Position numbers and translations under genes: made by a program. The notes beneath the pieces are model-generated. The model worked only from the letters and a program-made list of their open reading frames with translations. It made no database searches and was not told the DNA's origin. DNA of 64,000 nucleotides, from positions 35,279 through 99,278 of the forward strand of contig DASSGH010000148.1 of assembly GCA_035693615.1 (NCBI GenBank). The letters are read 5' to 3'. This DNA is from VAZQ01 sp035693615 (GTDB lineage: Bacteria; Pseudomonadota; Alphaproteobacteria; Rhizobiales; Xanthobacteraceae). Each line of letters opens with the position of its first letter. Position 1 is the first letter of the stretch. Shown piece by piece: positions 1-8,511 of the stretch.

Positions 1-1
1 C

Positions 2-580
2 GGCTACGAGGCGATGGGCGTGTCGGCGATCTTCATGGAGGATCAACGCGCGCCCAAACGCTGCGGCCACATGGCGGGCAAGGATGTGATCGAGGCTGAC
101 GCCATGGTAGCGAAGCTGCGCGCGGCAGCGGATGCACGCCGCAGCGCGGAGTTCTTCATCATCGCGCGCACCGATGCCCGGGCAGTGCACGGACTCGACG
201 ATGCGCTGCGGCGCGCGGAGATGTATCTCAAAGCCGGCGCGGACGGGCTGTTCATCGAGGCGCCGCAATCAATCGAGGAGTTGTCGCGGATCGGCCGCGC
301 ATTTGCGGGCGTGCCGCAACTCGCCAACATGGTCGAGGGAGGTGGACGCACGCCGGTGCTGCCGCCGGACGAGCTCTACCGCCTCGGCTTCGCCATGGTC
401 GCTTATCCGACCACGCTGATCTTCCGCGTTGCACGCGCGATCGAGGGCGCACTCGCCGATCTCAAGGCCGCGCGTCCCGCGGGCAAGAACGACGCGGTCG
501 ATTTCGAGACGTTCAAGGACATTGTCTCGCTGGCGCGCTGGGCCGAGGTCGAGCGACGAAGCGCGGCTTCGGGCAAGTGA
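2..580 (+). CDS. Isocitrate lyase/PEP mutase family enzyme (5' end outside window)
   Basis: The frame is already open at the first bases, so the N-terminus lies outside the window and about 192 residues are visible. The sequence shows the family signature KRCGH after an EDQ stretch, an IARTDAR strand and a NMVEGG segment, all typical of the TIM-barrel isocitrate lyase/phosphoenolpyruvate mutase superfamily. Members cleave or form C-C or C-P bonds of small oxo-acids with Mg2+; the short C-terminus and NMVEGG fit the oxaloacetate decarboxylase or carboxyphosphonate-mutase-like branch rather than true isocitrate lyase. The stop overlaps the next gene by four bases (GTGA), suggesting one operon with the binding protein that follows. 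Exact substrate is not deducible. Confidence 0.85.
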   Translation, partial: GYEAMGVSAIFMEDQRAPKRCGHMAGKDVIEADAMVAKLRAAADARRSAEFFIIARTDARAVHGLDDALRRAEMYLKAGADGLFIEAPQSIEELSRIGRAFAGVPQLANMVEGGGRTPVLPPDELYRLGFAMVAYPTTLIFRVARAIEGALADLKAARPAGKNDAVDFETFKDIVSLARWAEVERRSAASGK

Positions 581-1614
581 CGAGCGTGATCAAACGCTCC
601 CTGGCCGCAGCCGCGACTGCGGCCTTGCTAGTCGGCGCGGCCGTGGCCGCGGGCGCGCAAGACGCGAAGCCGGAAATGTCGCGCGTGCGCCTCGCCGTCG
701 GTGGCAAGCCGGCGTTGTTTTATCTGCCACTGACGGTGACGGAGCGGCTCGGTTATTTTCGCGAGGCCGGCCTCGAGGTGGAAATTTCCGACTTCCCGGG
801 CGGCGCCCGCGCACTGCAAGCCTTGATCGGCGGCAGTGCCGACGTCGTGACCGGCGCCTTCGATCACACCATCCAAATGCAGGCGAAGGGCCAGCCGATC
901 GTCGCCGTGGTGCAGCTGGGAAGATTCCCCGGCTACGTGCTGGGCGTGCTGAGCGCAAAAGCGCAGACCTACCGCTCGCCGGCCGACCTCAAGGGCATGA
1001 AGATCGGCGTGACCGCACCCGGCTCGAGTACGCATTTCATGGTGCAGCATCTGATGGTGAAGTACGGCCTGAATCGCGACGATGCCGCCTTTGTCGGAAT
1101 CGGCGCGAGCGCCAGCGCGGTGGCCGCGGTCCAGCGCGGGGAGATCGACGCTATCGTCAATGTCGACCCGGTGATCAATCTGCTCGAGAGCCAAGGCCTC
1201 ATCGAGGTCGTGGCGGACACGCGCACAGAAGCCGGCACGCGCGAGGTGTTCGGCGGCACATATCCGGCCGCCGTGCTCTATGCGCCGCGCGCCTTCATCA
1301 CTGAGAAGCCGCGCACCACGCAGATGCTGGTCAATGCCTTGGTGCGCGGACTGAGATGGATCGCAGCCCGATCAGCGGATGAGATCGTGGGCGTGATGCC
1401 GCCCGACTACGCGCTCGGCGACAGAGCGATCTATGCGCAGTCGATCAAGACGAGCCTGCCTATTTATTCCCGCGACGGCCGTTTCAGTGGCGAGGCCGCC
1501 GAGACCGCCTATGCCGTGCTCAAGGCCTTCGACCCTGACGTCGGCCGCGCCAAGATCGATGTGGTGGCGACCTACATCAACACGTTCATCGAGAAGGTGC
1601 CGGCGCAACCGTGA
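577..1614 (+). CDS. ABC transporter substrate-binding protein, NMT1/THI5-like (NitT/TauT type)
   Basis: A 345-residue protein starting at a GTG that overlaps the upstream stop codon. An Ala-rich signal peptide ends near AGAQ (residues 1-28), so it is probably periplasmic. The mature part has the family pattern: an RLAVGG strand, LGYFREAGLEVE, GGARALQALIGGSADVV and a later GSSTHFMVQHLMVKYGL helix. Proteins of this fold deliver small organic anions, sulfonates or pyrimidine precursors to ABC permeases. No permease or ATPase gene follows on this strand, so its partner is elsewhere or upstream of the window. The coupling to a PEP mutase family enzyme hints at an oxo-acid or phosphonate-like ligand, which is inference. 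Confidence 0.85.
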   Translation: MTSVIKRSLAAAATAALLVGAAVAAGAQDAKPEMSRVRLAVGGKPALFYLPLTVTERLGYFREAGLEVEISDFPGGARALQALIGGSADVVTGAFDHTIQMQAKGQPIVAVVQLGRFPGYVLGVLSAKAQTYRSPADLKGMKIGVTAPGSSTHFMVQHLMVKYGLNRDDAAFVGIGASASAVAAVQRGEIDAIVNVDPVINLLESQGLIEVVADTRTEAGTREVFGGTYPAAVLYAPRAFITEKPRTTQMLVNALVRGLRWIAARSADEIVGVMPPDYALGDRAIYAQSIKTSLPIYSRDGRFSGEAAETAYAVLKAFDPDVGRAKIDVVATYINTFIEKVPAQP

Positions 1615-1693
1615 TGCGCGCATCGCGCGCCGCGGCATCATTCGACCGAGAGGCGCTGCGGCGCGCGCCTGCTGATCCGGCGTTGCAGGCTCT

Positions 1694-1930
1694 TCACTGG
1701 TGAGTCTGCAGCTTCGCGTATTCCCTCTGAAAAGCGTCATCCAAGATTTTAGTCGATCCCGGATCGAGCGATTTTGCGCCGCAAGCTTCGCAGGTCCCGA
1801 TCAAGACCATGACTTGGCAACGGACGTATCCTTTGTCGCTCGATTGTCGGAAGGCCATTTCTTCCATGCGTTTGAGCACGCGGCCTTTTCTGCAGATGTC
1901 GCAAGTCACAGGTTCTTCCTCGGCGGCCAT
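1694..1930 (-). CDS. Small zinc-ribbon protein
   Basis: A 78-residue protein with two CxxC knuckles, CDIC near residue 10 and CEAC near residue 47, that would bind one Zn2+; this resembles the N-terminal zinc ribbon of YgiT/MqsA-type proteins but lacks a helix-turn-helix. The frame stays open upstream to 2068, but ATG 1930 is preceded by a GGGGA ribosome site and begins the conserved-looking MAAEEEPVTCDIC, so it was chosen. It is divergent from the padR gene across 269 bp. Function unknown; small zinc ribbons often act as nucleic-acid binders or antitoxin-like regulators, but no toxin gene is adjacent. Confidence 0.65.
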   Translation of the reverse strand: MAAEEEPVTCDICRKGRVLKRMEEMAFRQSSDKGYVRCQVMVLIGTCEACGAKSLDPGSTKILDDAFQREYAKLQTHQ

Positions 1931-2130
1931 CGCCCTGTCCCCTCGCCGTCGCGCCCTGCCGGGGCAGTGTGGGGGAGGACGTTTGAAGCCTGTGTGAGCT
2001 ACTTCACACTTGGGGAAATCTAGGCTTGCCCCCACGCCCCCTTGCCCCAGCGGGCCGGTCAGGCGCATTCCGCAATAGCTTCCAATGGATCTTCGGGGGA
2101 TCTTGGGATCCGCCGGGGGGCCCGGCCAAA

Positions 2131-2179
2131 AGATATATCTTGCGTTACATCAGAAAAAGTTGTATCTACAGATATATCT
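2131..2179. promoter_or_regulatory. Probable PadR operator: repeated palindromes upstream of padR
   Basis: The perfect 10-bp palindrome AGATATATCT occurs twice, at 2131-2140 and 2170-2179, and overlapping the second is TGTATCTACA (2161-2170), an inverted repeat TGTA-N2-TACA. PadR dimers are known to bind ATGT/ACAT-like inverted repeats in their own promoters. The second palindrome ends 8 bp before the AAAGGAGG ribosome site of the padR gene, so binding would block transcription or initiation. The AT-rich block stands out in a GC-rich context. Confidence 0.7.
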
Positions 2180-2199
2180 AAGAGCCAAAGGAGGCTGAG

Positions 2200-2811
2200 A
2201 TGTTCGGCGTGAGACATTCGTGTGGGTCGCCGTTTCCGGGAAAATGGGCCGCCGGACGCAGCTGGCGCGGGCACTTCCGCTCCGGCTGGGGCGGCCGTCA
2301 CGGAATGGGCGGCAATATGATGCGGGCCGGGCGCATGCTTGCGCAGGGCGACTTGCGGTTGATCGCGCTTGCGCTGATCGCCGAGCAGCCGCGGCACGGC
2401 TACGAGATCATCAAGGTGCTCGAGGACAAGACCGTCGGCTGGTACTCGCCGAGCCCGGGCATCGTCTATCCGACGCTGACTTATCTCGAAGAGGCCGGAT
2501 ATGTCACCGCGCAGGCCGAGGGCGCCAAGAAGCTCTACACCATCACCGAAGAGGGCCGTGCGTACCTCGATGCCAACCGCGATTTCGTCGATGCCGTGCT
2601 CGAGCGTCTTGCCGCCATCGGCGAGAAGGTCGCGCGCATGCGCCGTCGTTTCGGCGAGGACGAAGAGCGCCACGGCATGCCACCGCTCGTGCGTGCGGCG
2701 CTGGAAAATTTGCGCGACGTCGCGGCGAAGCGGCTCGACGATGACGCCGATGCGGAAACAAAGGTGGTCGAGGTGCTGGCGCGCGCCGCGGCGGAACTGA
2801 AGAAGGCGTGA
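2200..2811 (+). CDS. PadR family transcriptional regulator
   Basis: A 203-residue regulator with a strong ribosome site (AAAGGAGG, 2187-2194) fixing ATG 2200. Residues 1-47 form a Gly/Arg/His-rich tail, followed by the winged-helix domain: LRLIALALIAEQPRHGYEI, the PadR helix SPGIVYPTLTYLEEAGYV and the wing AKKLYTITEEGR, then a long C-terminal helical part (about 125-203) for dimerisation. PadR proteins are mostly repressors released by phenolics, drugs or metals. The basic Gly-rich N-terminus recalls the iron-responsive YqjI group, though the resemblance is loose. Palindromes directly upstream indicate autoregulation. No co-directional target gene follows, so the regulon is not evident locally. 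Confidence 0.92.
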   Translation: MFGVRHSCGSPFPGKWAAGRSWRGHFRSGWGGRHGMGGNMMRAGRMLAQGDLRLIALALIAEQPRHGYEIIKVLEDKTVGWYSPSPGIVYPTLTYLEEAGYVTAQAEGAKKLYTITEEGRAYLDANRDFVDAVLERLAAIGEKVARMRRRFGEDEERHGMPPLVRAALENLRDVAAKRLDDDADAETKVVEVLARAAAELKKA

Positions 2812-2830
2812 GCAGGCGAGGTGCCGCGCC

Positions 2831-3802
2831 TCACTCGACCTTCAGATTGAGCTTGCGCACCAGCGTTCCCCACTTCGTCTCTTCGTTATCGATGTCCTTG
2901 GCGTAGTCCTCCGGCGTCGAGGTTAGAGGGTCGCCGCCTTCGGCCAGGATTCGTTGCTTCACATCATCAGTGTCGACCACCGCGCGCAATGCGCGGTTGA
3001 GACGCTCGACGATCGGCGGCGGCGTGCCCGCCGGCGCCAGCAACCCGTAATGCAGGACCGACTCAAATCCGGGAAGCCCCGACTCGCTTGCGGTGGGCAC
3101 GTCGGGCAGAAGACTGAATCGCGCGGGAGCGAGCACCGCGATCGCGCGCAGCGTGCCGGCCTGCAGATTGCCGAGCGCAGGCGGCAACACACCGAACGCG
3201 ATCGGGACGTGGTTGCCGAGGAGATCATTCATCACCTGCGCCGTGCCTTTGTAAGGGATGATCGCCGCCCCGATGCCGGTAACCGATTTGAACAACTCGG
3301 CGGTGAGGTACCCGCCGGTGCCGACCGCCGATGTCCCGATGTTGAAGTTCGTTCCCGCGCTCCTCGCGATCGCGACCACCTCGCCGATCGTTTTCGCCGG
3401 GAACGAGGGGTGCGCCAGCAATACCACAGGCATCGAGGCGATCAGCCCGACGGGTGCGAAGTCCTTGCGGGGGTCGAAGCCGGCATTGGTGTAGAGGCTG
3501 GGATTGATGGAGACCGATCCGGTGTGGCCGAGAAATAGCGTGAATCCGTCGGGCGGGCTCTTGATGAAGGCGCGAGTGCCGATCAGGCCCGAGCCACCAG
3601 CCCGGTTATCCACTACCACCTGCTGGCCAAGCGCACCCGCAAGCTTCTCCGCGACGACGCGTGCCATAGCATCGACGCCACCGCCTGGCGGATAGGGCAC
3701 GATCAATGTGATGGTGCGATCTGGATAGTCCTGGGCCAAGGCGTGGCTGCAAAGGGCCACTGCAACCGCAGCGGCAACCGCGGCCCGCAACAGCCTGCGC
3801 AT
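2831..3802 (-). CDS. Bug/TctC family tricarboxylate-type solute receptor
   Basis: A 323-residue periplasmic receptor. A signal peptide ends at SHALA (about residue 23), followed by the hallmark Bug start YPDRTITLIVPYPPGGGVD and later VVDNRAGGSGLIGT and GHTGSVSINPSLY loops that bind carboxylates in this family. Length equals the usual 320-330 residues. ATG 3802 follows a GGGGAGGG ribosome site. Bug proteins bind diverse carboxylic acids and pass them to TctAB permeases; none is nearby, as is common in lineages where these orphan receptors are expanded. A second Bug receptor lies at 4891-5871 on the same strand. Ligand not predictable. Confidence 0.9.
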   Translation of the reverse strand: MRRLLRAAVAAAVAVALCSHALAQDYPDRTITLIVPYPPGGGVDAMARVVAEKLAGALGQQVVVDNRAGGSGLIGTRAFIKSPPDGFTLFLGHTGSVSINPSLYTNAGFDPRKDFAPVGLIASMPVVLLAHPSFPAKTIGEVVAIARSAGTNFNIGTSAVGTGGYLTAELFKSVTGIGAAIIPYKGTAQVMNDLLGNHVPIAFGVLPPALGNLQAGTLRAIAVLAPARFSLLPDVPTASESGLPGFESVLHYGLLAPAGTPPPIVERLNRALRAVVDTDDVKQRILAEGGDPLTSTPEDYAKDIDNEETKWGTLVRKLNLKVE

Positions 3803-3891
3803 CGTACCCTCCCCTTTTTCTTGATTAACGGGCCGCCGCCCTCGATGCGCGTGGAGCGGCGGCCGAGTCGCAACTCAGCTACAACGCCACC

Positions 3892-4071
3892 TCAGTGAAC
3901 GAGACCGTCCAACTGCAGGCGCGCGATTTCGTCCTTCACCAGCAACTTGCGACGCTTTAACGCCACGATCTGAAGATCGTCGACCGACGGATGCGAGCGG
4001 GCCTCGGCAATTTCCGCCTCCAGCGCCCGATGCCGCCGTTCCAGTTCCGCAAGGTGGGCTTCTATGGACAT
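3892..4071 (-). CDS. Small YdcH/DUF465 family protein
   Basis: A 59-residue protein beginning MSIEAHLAELERRHRALE. It consists of two antiparallel helices: a first coiled-coil helix rich in Glu/Arg, a short turn SHPSVDD, and a second helix containing the conserved LKRRKLLVKDEIARL of the DUF465/YdcH family. The turn plus the (Q)xxxLKxxKLxLKDxI pattern is diagnostic. A GAGGAGA ribosome site precedes ATG 4071. Function of the family is unknown; members are small cytosolic helical hairpins. It faces a second DUF465 gene (4494-4700) across a 422-bp gap. Confidence 0.85.
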   Translation of the reverse strand: MSIEAHLAELERRHRALEAEIAEARSHPSVDDLQIVALKRRKLLVKDEIARLQLDGLVH

Positions 4072-4493
4072 GTTGGGGGGTTCTCCTCAGCCAGATCATT
4101 GCCTGACTGGGGCAGTCTACACCGTCTCCGGGTCTTTTCGAAGGGGCTTTGGTTGTGCACCGCAGCAACGCCCGATTCCTATGACGATTCATGTGCCCGG
4201 GAGGACCGGCCTGGGGACAGTCAGCCAACAGAGGGAACCTCGCAGGTCCAAATGTGCCTCGGGAAGCAAGCCAGGCACCGTCGCACCGGAAGCGAAGCCG
4301 ACGCCCGCTCTCCGCCCGGCCAAGCGAGGCCGAGCCACGCTTAGCGAAGCCGCCCGCCACGCTCGACTATGGGATCGCACGGGGCGGTGGTCAGAAACGG
4401 CAAAGCGCGCTACTTGAAAGGCGAGCGCGTTTGGGACGCACAGCTGGGATGTAGGCCGCACGCTTTGCGGCCGCCCAAACATCAGCGGTGGCG
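4072..4493. other. Intergenic region between two divergent DUF465 genes
   Basis: About 420 bp with open frames on both strands but no recognisable protein, ribosome site or codon bias consistent with a gene. It must hold the two divergent promoters. I see no palindromic operator, FNR box or RNA gene in it. Confidence 0.5.
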
Positions 4494-4700
4494 ATGACCA
4501 AAGACGAAGAACGCGAGTTGCGGGAGCAACTGGCGCGCTTGCAGCAGGAGCACCGCGACCTCGATGCCGCGATCTCCGCACTGCAACACTCGCCGGGCTC
4601 CGATCTGTTGCAGGTCCAGCGCCTCAAGAAGCGCAAGCTCTTTCTGCGCGACCGAATTTCCTACATCGAGGACCAGCTCACGCCCGATATTATTGCTTAA
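4494..4700 (+). CDS. Small YdcH/DUF465 family protein
   Basis: A 68-residue helical hairpin protein, MTKDEERELREQLARLQ followed by EHRDLDAAI, a turn around SPGSDLLQ, and the conserved QRLKKRKLFLRDRI helix ending with LTPDIIA, which is the characteristic C-terminus of alphaproteobacterial DUF465 proteins. A GTG six bases upstream (4488) could add two residues; ATG 4494 is preferred because homologous proteins begin close to it, but no strong ribosome site decides. It is a diverged paralog of the protein at 3892-4071. Function unknown. Confidence 0.85.
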   Translation: MTKDEERELREQLARLQQEHRDLDAAISALQHSPGSDLLQVQRLKKRKLFLRDRISYIEDQLTPDIIA

Positions 4701-4718
4701 AGCAGGACTTCTTGCGTT

Positions 4719-4800
4719 ATGGCCGGGCTTGTCCCGGCCATCCACGTCTTCATCTTTTGCAAAAAGACGTGGATGCCCGCGCCAAGCGCGGGCATGACGA
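4719..4800. repeat. Palindromic extragenic repeat (REP-like), complex with three hairpins
   Basis: Three consecutive inverted repeats fill the gap behind the DUF465 gene: GGCCGGG/CCCGGCC (4721-4739), CCACGTCTT/AAGACGTGG (about 4742-4773) and ATGCCCGCG/CGCGGGCAT (about 4773-4796). This arrangement of CCGGGC-type hairpin, CCACGTCTT stem and GCCCGCGCCAAGCGCGGGC hairpin is a known family of extragenic repeats in Bradyrhizobium relatives. A related copy is at 61946-62000. It may act as transcription terminator or RAYT-mobilised REP; no RAYT transposase is in the window. Confidence 0.75.
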
Positions 4801-4890
4801 TTCAATCTTTTGACGAAGACGCGTCAACACCTCATGGGCCGCCACGGCCGCCTGCAGGAAAACTGTAATCGTCGCGCCACTGCGCCAGGT

Positions 4891-5871
4891 CTACTCGGGC
4901 TCGATGCCGGCCTCGCGGATCACCTTTGTCCAGCGCTCGGTCTCTTCCCGCTTGAGCTTGGCCATGTCTTGCGGAGTGCCGGCACCGGCGGTGAGATTGA
5001 GCTCGCGAAAACGCGCCTTGGTCGCGGCCTCGCTGGCGATCTCGTTGATCGCCCGATTGAGCTTCAAAACAATCGCAGCCGGCGTCTTCGGCGGCGCGCT
5101 GATGGCGTTCCATGTGTCGGACACGAAGTCAGGCACGCCGATCTCGATGAATGTGGGGACGTCAGGGAGCATATCGAGCCGATGATCGGTGGTGACCGCA
5201 AGAATTCTCGCCTTTCCGCCCTCGTGCAGCTTGTAGGCGGAGGCGAGCTCCATGAAGACGAAGTCAACGTGCCCGGCGACGAGATCGTTGAGCGCGGGGC
5301 CGGTCCCGCGATAGGGCACGTGCAACATCTTGGTTCCGGTCAACTTCATCAACAGTTCCGCGGTCAGGTGCGACGTCGTGCCCGGCCCCTGCGACGCGAA
5401 CGTGACCTTGCCCGGATTGGCTTTGGCATAAGCGATGAACTCCTGCGCCGTCTTCGCCGGAAAATCCTGACGCACCAGCAGGACGTTCGGGATCTTTGAC
5501 ATGACCGCGACCGATTCGAGCGCGGCTGGATCGAAGTTGAGTTTTTTGTAGAGCGCGATATTGCTGGTGATGGGGGCGGGCTGCGACGCAAGCAAGGTGT
5601 AGCCGTCGGGCTCGGCGGTATACACCGTCTCCGCGCCGATATTGCCGCCGCCGCCGCCGCGATTCTCGATCACGAACGGCTGACCGAGTCGCTGCTGCAG
5701 CCCGGCGGCGAAAATTCTCGTCACGGTATCGACGCCGCCGCCGGCCGGCACGCTGACGATGATTTTCACCGGACGATTGGGATAATCCGCGGCTTCGTCC
5801 TGTTGGCCGAAGGCGGGCGAGACCGCGAGAAACGCCGCCGCGGCCGCCACTCGTACGAAATATCTCGACAT
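4891..5871 (-). CDS. Bug/TctC family tricarboxylate-type solute receptor
   Basis: A 326-residue periplasmic receptor. ATG 5871 follows an AAGGA ribosome site, begins MSRYFVRVAAAAAFLAVS and gives a clear signal peptide cleaved near AFGQ; the frame runs open further upstream but without signal-like sequence. The Bug signature YPNRPVKIIVSVPAGGGVD opens the mature protein, followed by VIENRGGGGGNIGAE and the conserved QPAPITSNIALYKKLNFDP. The family binds carboxylates for TctAB-type uptake or sensing. No permease genes are near. It is the second Bug receptor of this flank, clearly diverged from the one at 2831-3802. Ligand unknown. Confidence 0.9.
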   Translation of the reverse strand: MSRYFVRVAAAAAFLAVSPAFGQQDEAADYPNRPVKIIVSVPAGGGVDTVTRIFAAGLQQRLGQPFVIENRGGGGGNIGAETVYTAEPDGYTLLASQPAPITSNIALYKKLNFDPAALESVAVMSKIPNVLLVRQDFPAKTAQEFIAYAKANPGKVTFASQGPGTTSHLTAELLMKLTGTKMLHVPYRGTGPALNDLVAGHVDFVFMELASAYKLHEGGKARILAVTTDHRLDMLPDVPTFIEIGVPDFVSDTWNAISAPPKTPAAIVLKLNRAINEIASEAATKARFRELNLTAGAGTPQDMAKLKREETERWTKVIREAGIEPE

Positions 5872-6125
5872 TGACGCGTCCTTCCGCGCGCGATCTCCCC
5901 ACTCGCGTATCCGCGCCGCAATCTCGCATATCGCCCGGCCCGCGGTAAATGCGCCGCGACGTACCGCCGCCGGCGCGACTATGCCTCCGCCTCGCGCCAG
6001 CCACGCTTTGGCTCTGCAGGCTTCACCTTCCGCGCAAACCGCCATCTGCCGGACAGAGTTCCGTCGAACTGGCGGATGGCATGCAACGCGCCCTGAGGTC
6101 GCGAGGCAAACGCAGTGCTTGCTTC
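5872..6125. other. Intergenic region upstream of the FNR box at 6126
   Basis: Roughly 250 bp between the Bug receptor start and the first FNR box. It must contain the Bug receptor promoter. No convincing small gene, hairpin or RNA was seen. Confidence 0.4.
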
Positions 6126-6139
6126 TTGATATAGATCAA
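6126..6139. promoter_or_regulatory. FNR/FixK box
   Basis: TTGATATAGATCAA matches TTGAY-N4-RTCAA exactly. Its centre lies 82 bp before the GTG start at 6215, compatible with a class II site at -41.5 and a leader of about 40 nt. This is the leftmost box of the island. Confidence 0.8.
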
Positions 6140-6214
6140 ATGGCTGGCTCTCCGAGAATGGGACCCTATACAGCTTTGATTTGATGCTCCACGAGACCAG
6201 TCAGGATCCGGATC

Positions 6215-8113
6215 GTGTCAATCTATAACTACACCGCCCTTGATGTTCCGTCGGCGAGCGGCGGCACCTCCGCTTACGGCATCAACAGGGCAGGCCTGAT
6301 CGTTGGAGGGTACGCCATCACCTCCGGCACGCCCCCCTCCAGTCAAGGGTACGGCTTTCTCTACAATCCTCAGGATGGCACCTATACCACCCTCAACGCG
6401 GGCCCATTCACCTCCGCGCAGGGCAGCAATGATGCGGGCTGGACCGTCGGGTATTATGGGATCGGCAGCGTTCACGGCTTCCTCTATGGCTTCGGCACCT
6501 ACACAACGCTCGACGTCCCCGGAGCGACGAGGACCCAGGCATACGGCATCAATAATGCGCACTTTCCCTTCCAGGGCGACATCTCCGGTTCCTATAGCGT
6601 CGGCAGCACGAACCACGGGTTCCTGTATAGGAACGGCAACTACATCACCCTCGACGACCCCCTGGCGGGGCCGGGCGGCACCTTCGCATTCGGCATCAAC
6701 GAGGGAGACCAGGTCGTCGGGAGCTACACCGACGCCAGCGGCCACTCCCACGGCTTCATCTACAGCGACGGCACCTACACCACGCTCGACGATCCGGCGG
6801 GCACCGACACCCAGGCGCTCGGCATCAACGATCTCGGGGAGATCGTCGGGGTTTACTCCAACGGCCCCGTCCACCACGGCTTCCTATACAGGCCGGCGTT
6901 CGGCGCCGGGTTCGGCGGCGGCCTCTATACGACGCTGGACGATCCCACGGCGACAAGCGACACCTATGCATACGGCATCAACAACAGCCATGTCATTGTA
7001 GGCTACAGCGTCAGTAGCGGCCGGCACGGCTTCATGGCCGTTCCGGGTCCGAACCCAGCACCGCCGCCGGCCACGACTGCCAACATGGTCCTGCGCGGCG
7101 CGAACGGAGCTCCTGGGGCGGGCCTCTATCAAATCTATAACATCGGCAACAACGCGATCCTGGCGAGCTATGAGTTGGGCCAGGTCGGAGCCGATTGGCG
7201 GTTTGTCACGCTTGGCGGATTCAACGCTGGCGGCACGAGCGACATGCTGGCGCGCCGCTCAGTTACCGGCGAATTTCAGATCTACAATATCAGCAACAAT
7301 AACATCTACGGGTCCGCCTCCCTCGGCTACGTCGGCTTGGAATGGCAAACCATGGGCTTCGGCAATTTCAGTAGCCGCGGCGAAACCGACATGATCCTGC
7401 GCAACAGCAACACCGGAGGAATGCAGGTCTACGACATCAGGGACAACCACCTCACCGGAACCGCGAGCCTGGGTGCTGTGGGCTTGAACTGGCAGATGGC
7501 CGGGGTGAGCAATCACGGCGCACAAAGCGACCTGGTGTTGCGCGACAGCGTCGGGGGCGGCCTCATAATCTACAACGTCGCCAACAATACAATCACCGGC
7601 GCTGTGCCCCTCGGCGCCGTGGGATTGGATTGGCAGCCATCGGGGTTCGGCGATTTCAGCAGCCGCGGCGAAGGCGACATGTTGTTGCGCAACGTCAACA
7701 CCGGCGGGCTTCTGCTCTACGACATCGTTAACAATGCGATCACCGGCGCGTTCTTCCTCGGCAATGTCGGCCTCGACTGGCAGTATGCGGGCGTTGCTCC
7801 GATCCAGGGTCCCGGGACGTCCGACCTCGTGTTGCGCAACGTCAACACCGGCGCATTCCAGGTCTACAACATCGCGGGCAATACGCTGGTGGGATCAGCC
7901 AGCTTAGGCGCGGCTGGCCTCGACTGGCAGCTCGGCGGCTTCGCCGGCTATTCAGCGACCGGCGCCATGGGCTCCGACAATTCGACCTCTCAACTCGTAC
8001 AGGCAATGGCCGGTTTCGGCGGCGGCAGCGGCGCAGCCGACGGGTTGAATGCCGGCTTCGTCAACGCCGACACATCACCGCCGCCATTGTTGACGCCGCC
8101 GCAGCACGCCTGA
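6215..8113 (+). CDS. HAF-repeat / FG-GAP-like repeat protein
   Basis: A 632-residue repeat protein without signal peptide, GTG start. Residues 1-280 carry about six HAF-type repeats, each with GIN(N)xGxxVGxY ... HGFLY ... YTTLDDP. After a Pro-rich linker (PGPNPAPPP) come about six 48-50-residue repeats of the pattern DMLLRNxNTGG..YDIxNNxITGA..LGxVGLDWQ, beta-propeller-like. The C-terminus holds the short motif DNSTSQLVQAMAGFGGGSG (about 587-605) then a low-complexity tail ending TPPQHA. HAF repeats and this tail recur in secreted or surface proteins of Bradyrhizobium relatives; export without a cleavable signal might be type I, which is inference. An FNR box precedes it. Fragments homologous to its C-terminal part recur at 9751 and 12688. 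Confidence 0.8.
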   Translation: MSIYNYTALDVPSASGGTSAYGINRAGLIVGGYAITSGTPPSSQGYGFLYNPQDGTYTTLNAGPFTSAQGSNDAGWTVGYYGIGSVHGFLYGFGTYTTLDVPGATRTQAYGINNAHFPFQGDISGSYSVGSTNHGFLYRNGNYITLDDPLAGPGGTFAFGINEGDQVVGSYTDASGHSHGFIYSDGTYTTLDDPAGTDTQALGINDLGEIVGVYSNGPVHHGFLYRPAFGAGFGGGLYTTLDDPTATSDTYAYGINNSHVIVGYSVSSGRHGFMAVPGPNPAPPPATTANMVLRGANGAPGAGLYQIYNIGNNAILASYELGQVGADWRFVTLGGFNAGGTSDMLARRSVTGEFQIYNISNNNIYGSASLGYVGLEWQTMGFGNFSSRGETDMILRNSNTGGMQVYDIRDNHLTGTASLGAVGLNWQMAGVSNHGAQSDLVLRDSVGGGLIIYNVANNTITGAVPLGAVGLDWQPSGFGDFSSRGEGDMLLRNVNTGGLLLYDIVNNAITGAFFLGNVGLDWQYAGVAPIQGPGTSDLVLRNVNTGAFQVYNIAGNTLVGSASLGAAGLDWQLGGFAGYSATGAMGSDNSTSQLVQAMAGFGGGSGAADGLNAGFVNADTSPPPLLTPPQHA

Positions 8114-8252
8114 GGCCGGTAATGCCCCTCGCAACCGTCACGAGCACCGCACGCCGACGTACGGCTATGCGGCGACGCGCGAGGACGTGATGGCGCCGTC
8201 ACAAACGTCTCAATGCGCGCGCCGCCACTCGGGCAGCAACTGAGCCGCCAGC

Positions 8253-8465
8253 TCAAGAACGCCGCGTGCTGATCGGACCCGGCGAAGTTTCAAGCGCTTT
8301 GCTCCACGCCTCGACGAGCGCCAGCGGTGCAGTGACAGACAACAGGTAATATGTCGCCGCTGCGTTTATGAACATCAGCGGCAACACTATGCCCCCCGTC
8401 CATAGGTCCACCATCGGATATCGCAAGCCCTCTGTGATGGACGACCCATCTCTTTTGCCGGTCAT
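8253..8465 (-). CDS. Small single-span membrane protein, unknown
   Basis: A 70-residue protein MTGKRDGSSITEGLRYPMV with one hydrophobic stretch around residues 25-50 (GGIVLPLMFINAAATYYLL). ATG 8465 is preceded by GGGAGG at ideal spacing, whereas the upstream ATG in frame (8492) has no ribosome site. It sits 46 bp after the exonuclease gene on the same strand and could be co-transcribed with it. No family recognised; the short loop pattern is not that of a toxin I know. Confidence 0.5.
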   Translation of the reverse strand: MTGKRDGSSITEGLRYPMVDLWTGGIVLPLMFINAAATYYLLSVTAPLALVEAWSKALETSPGPISTRRS

Positions 8466-8511
8466 AACAGTCCTCCCACGCCCATTCGCCAAAGCTATTT
8501 GGCAACACCAT

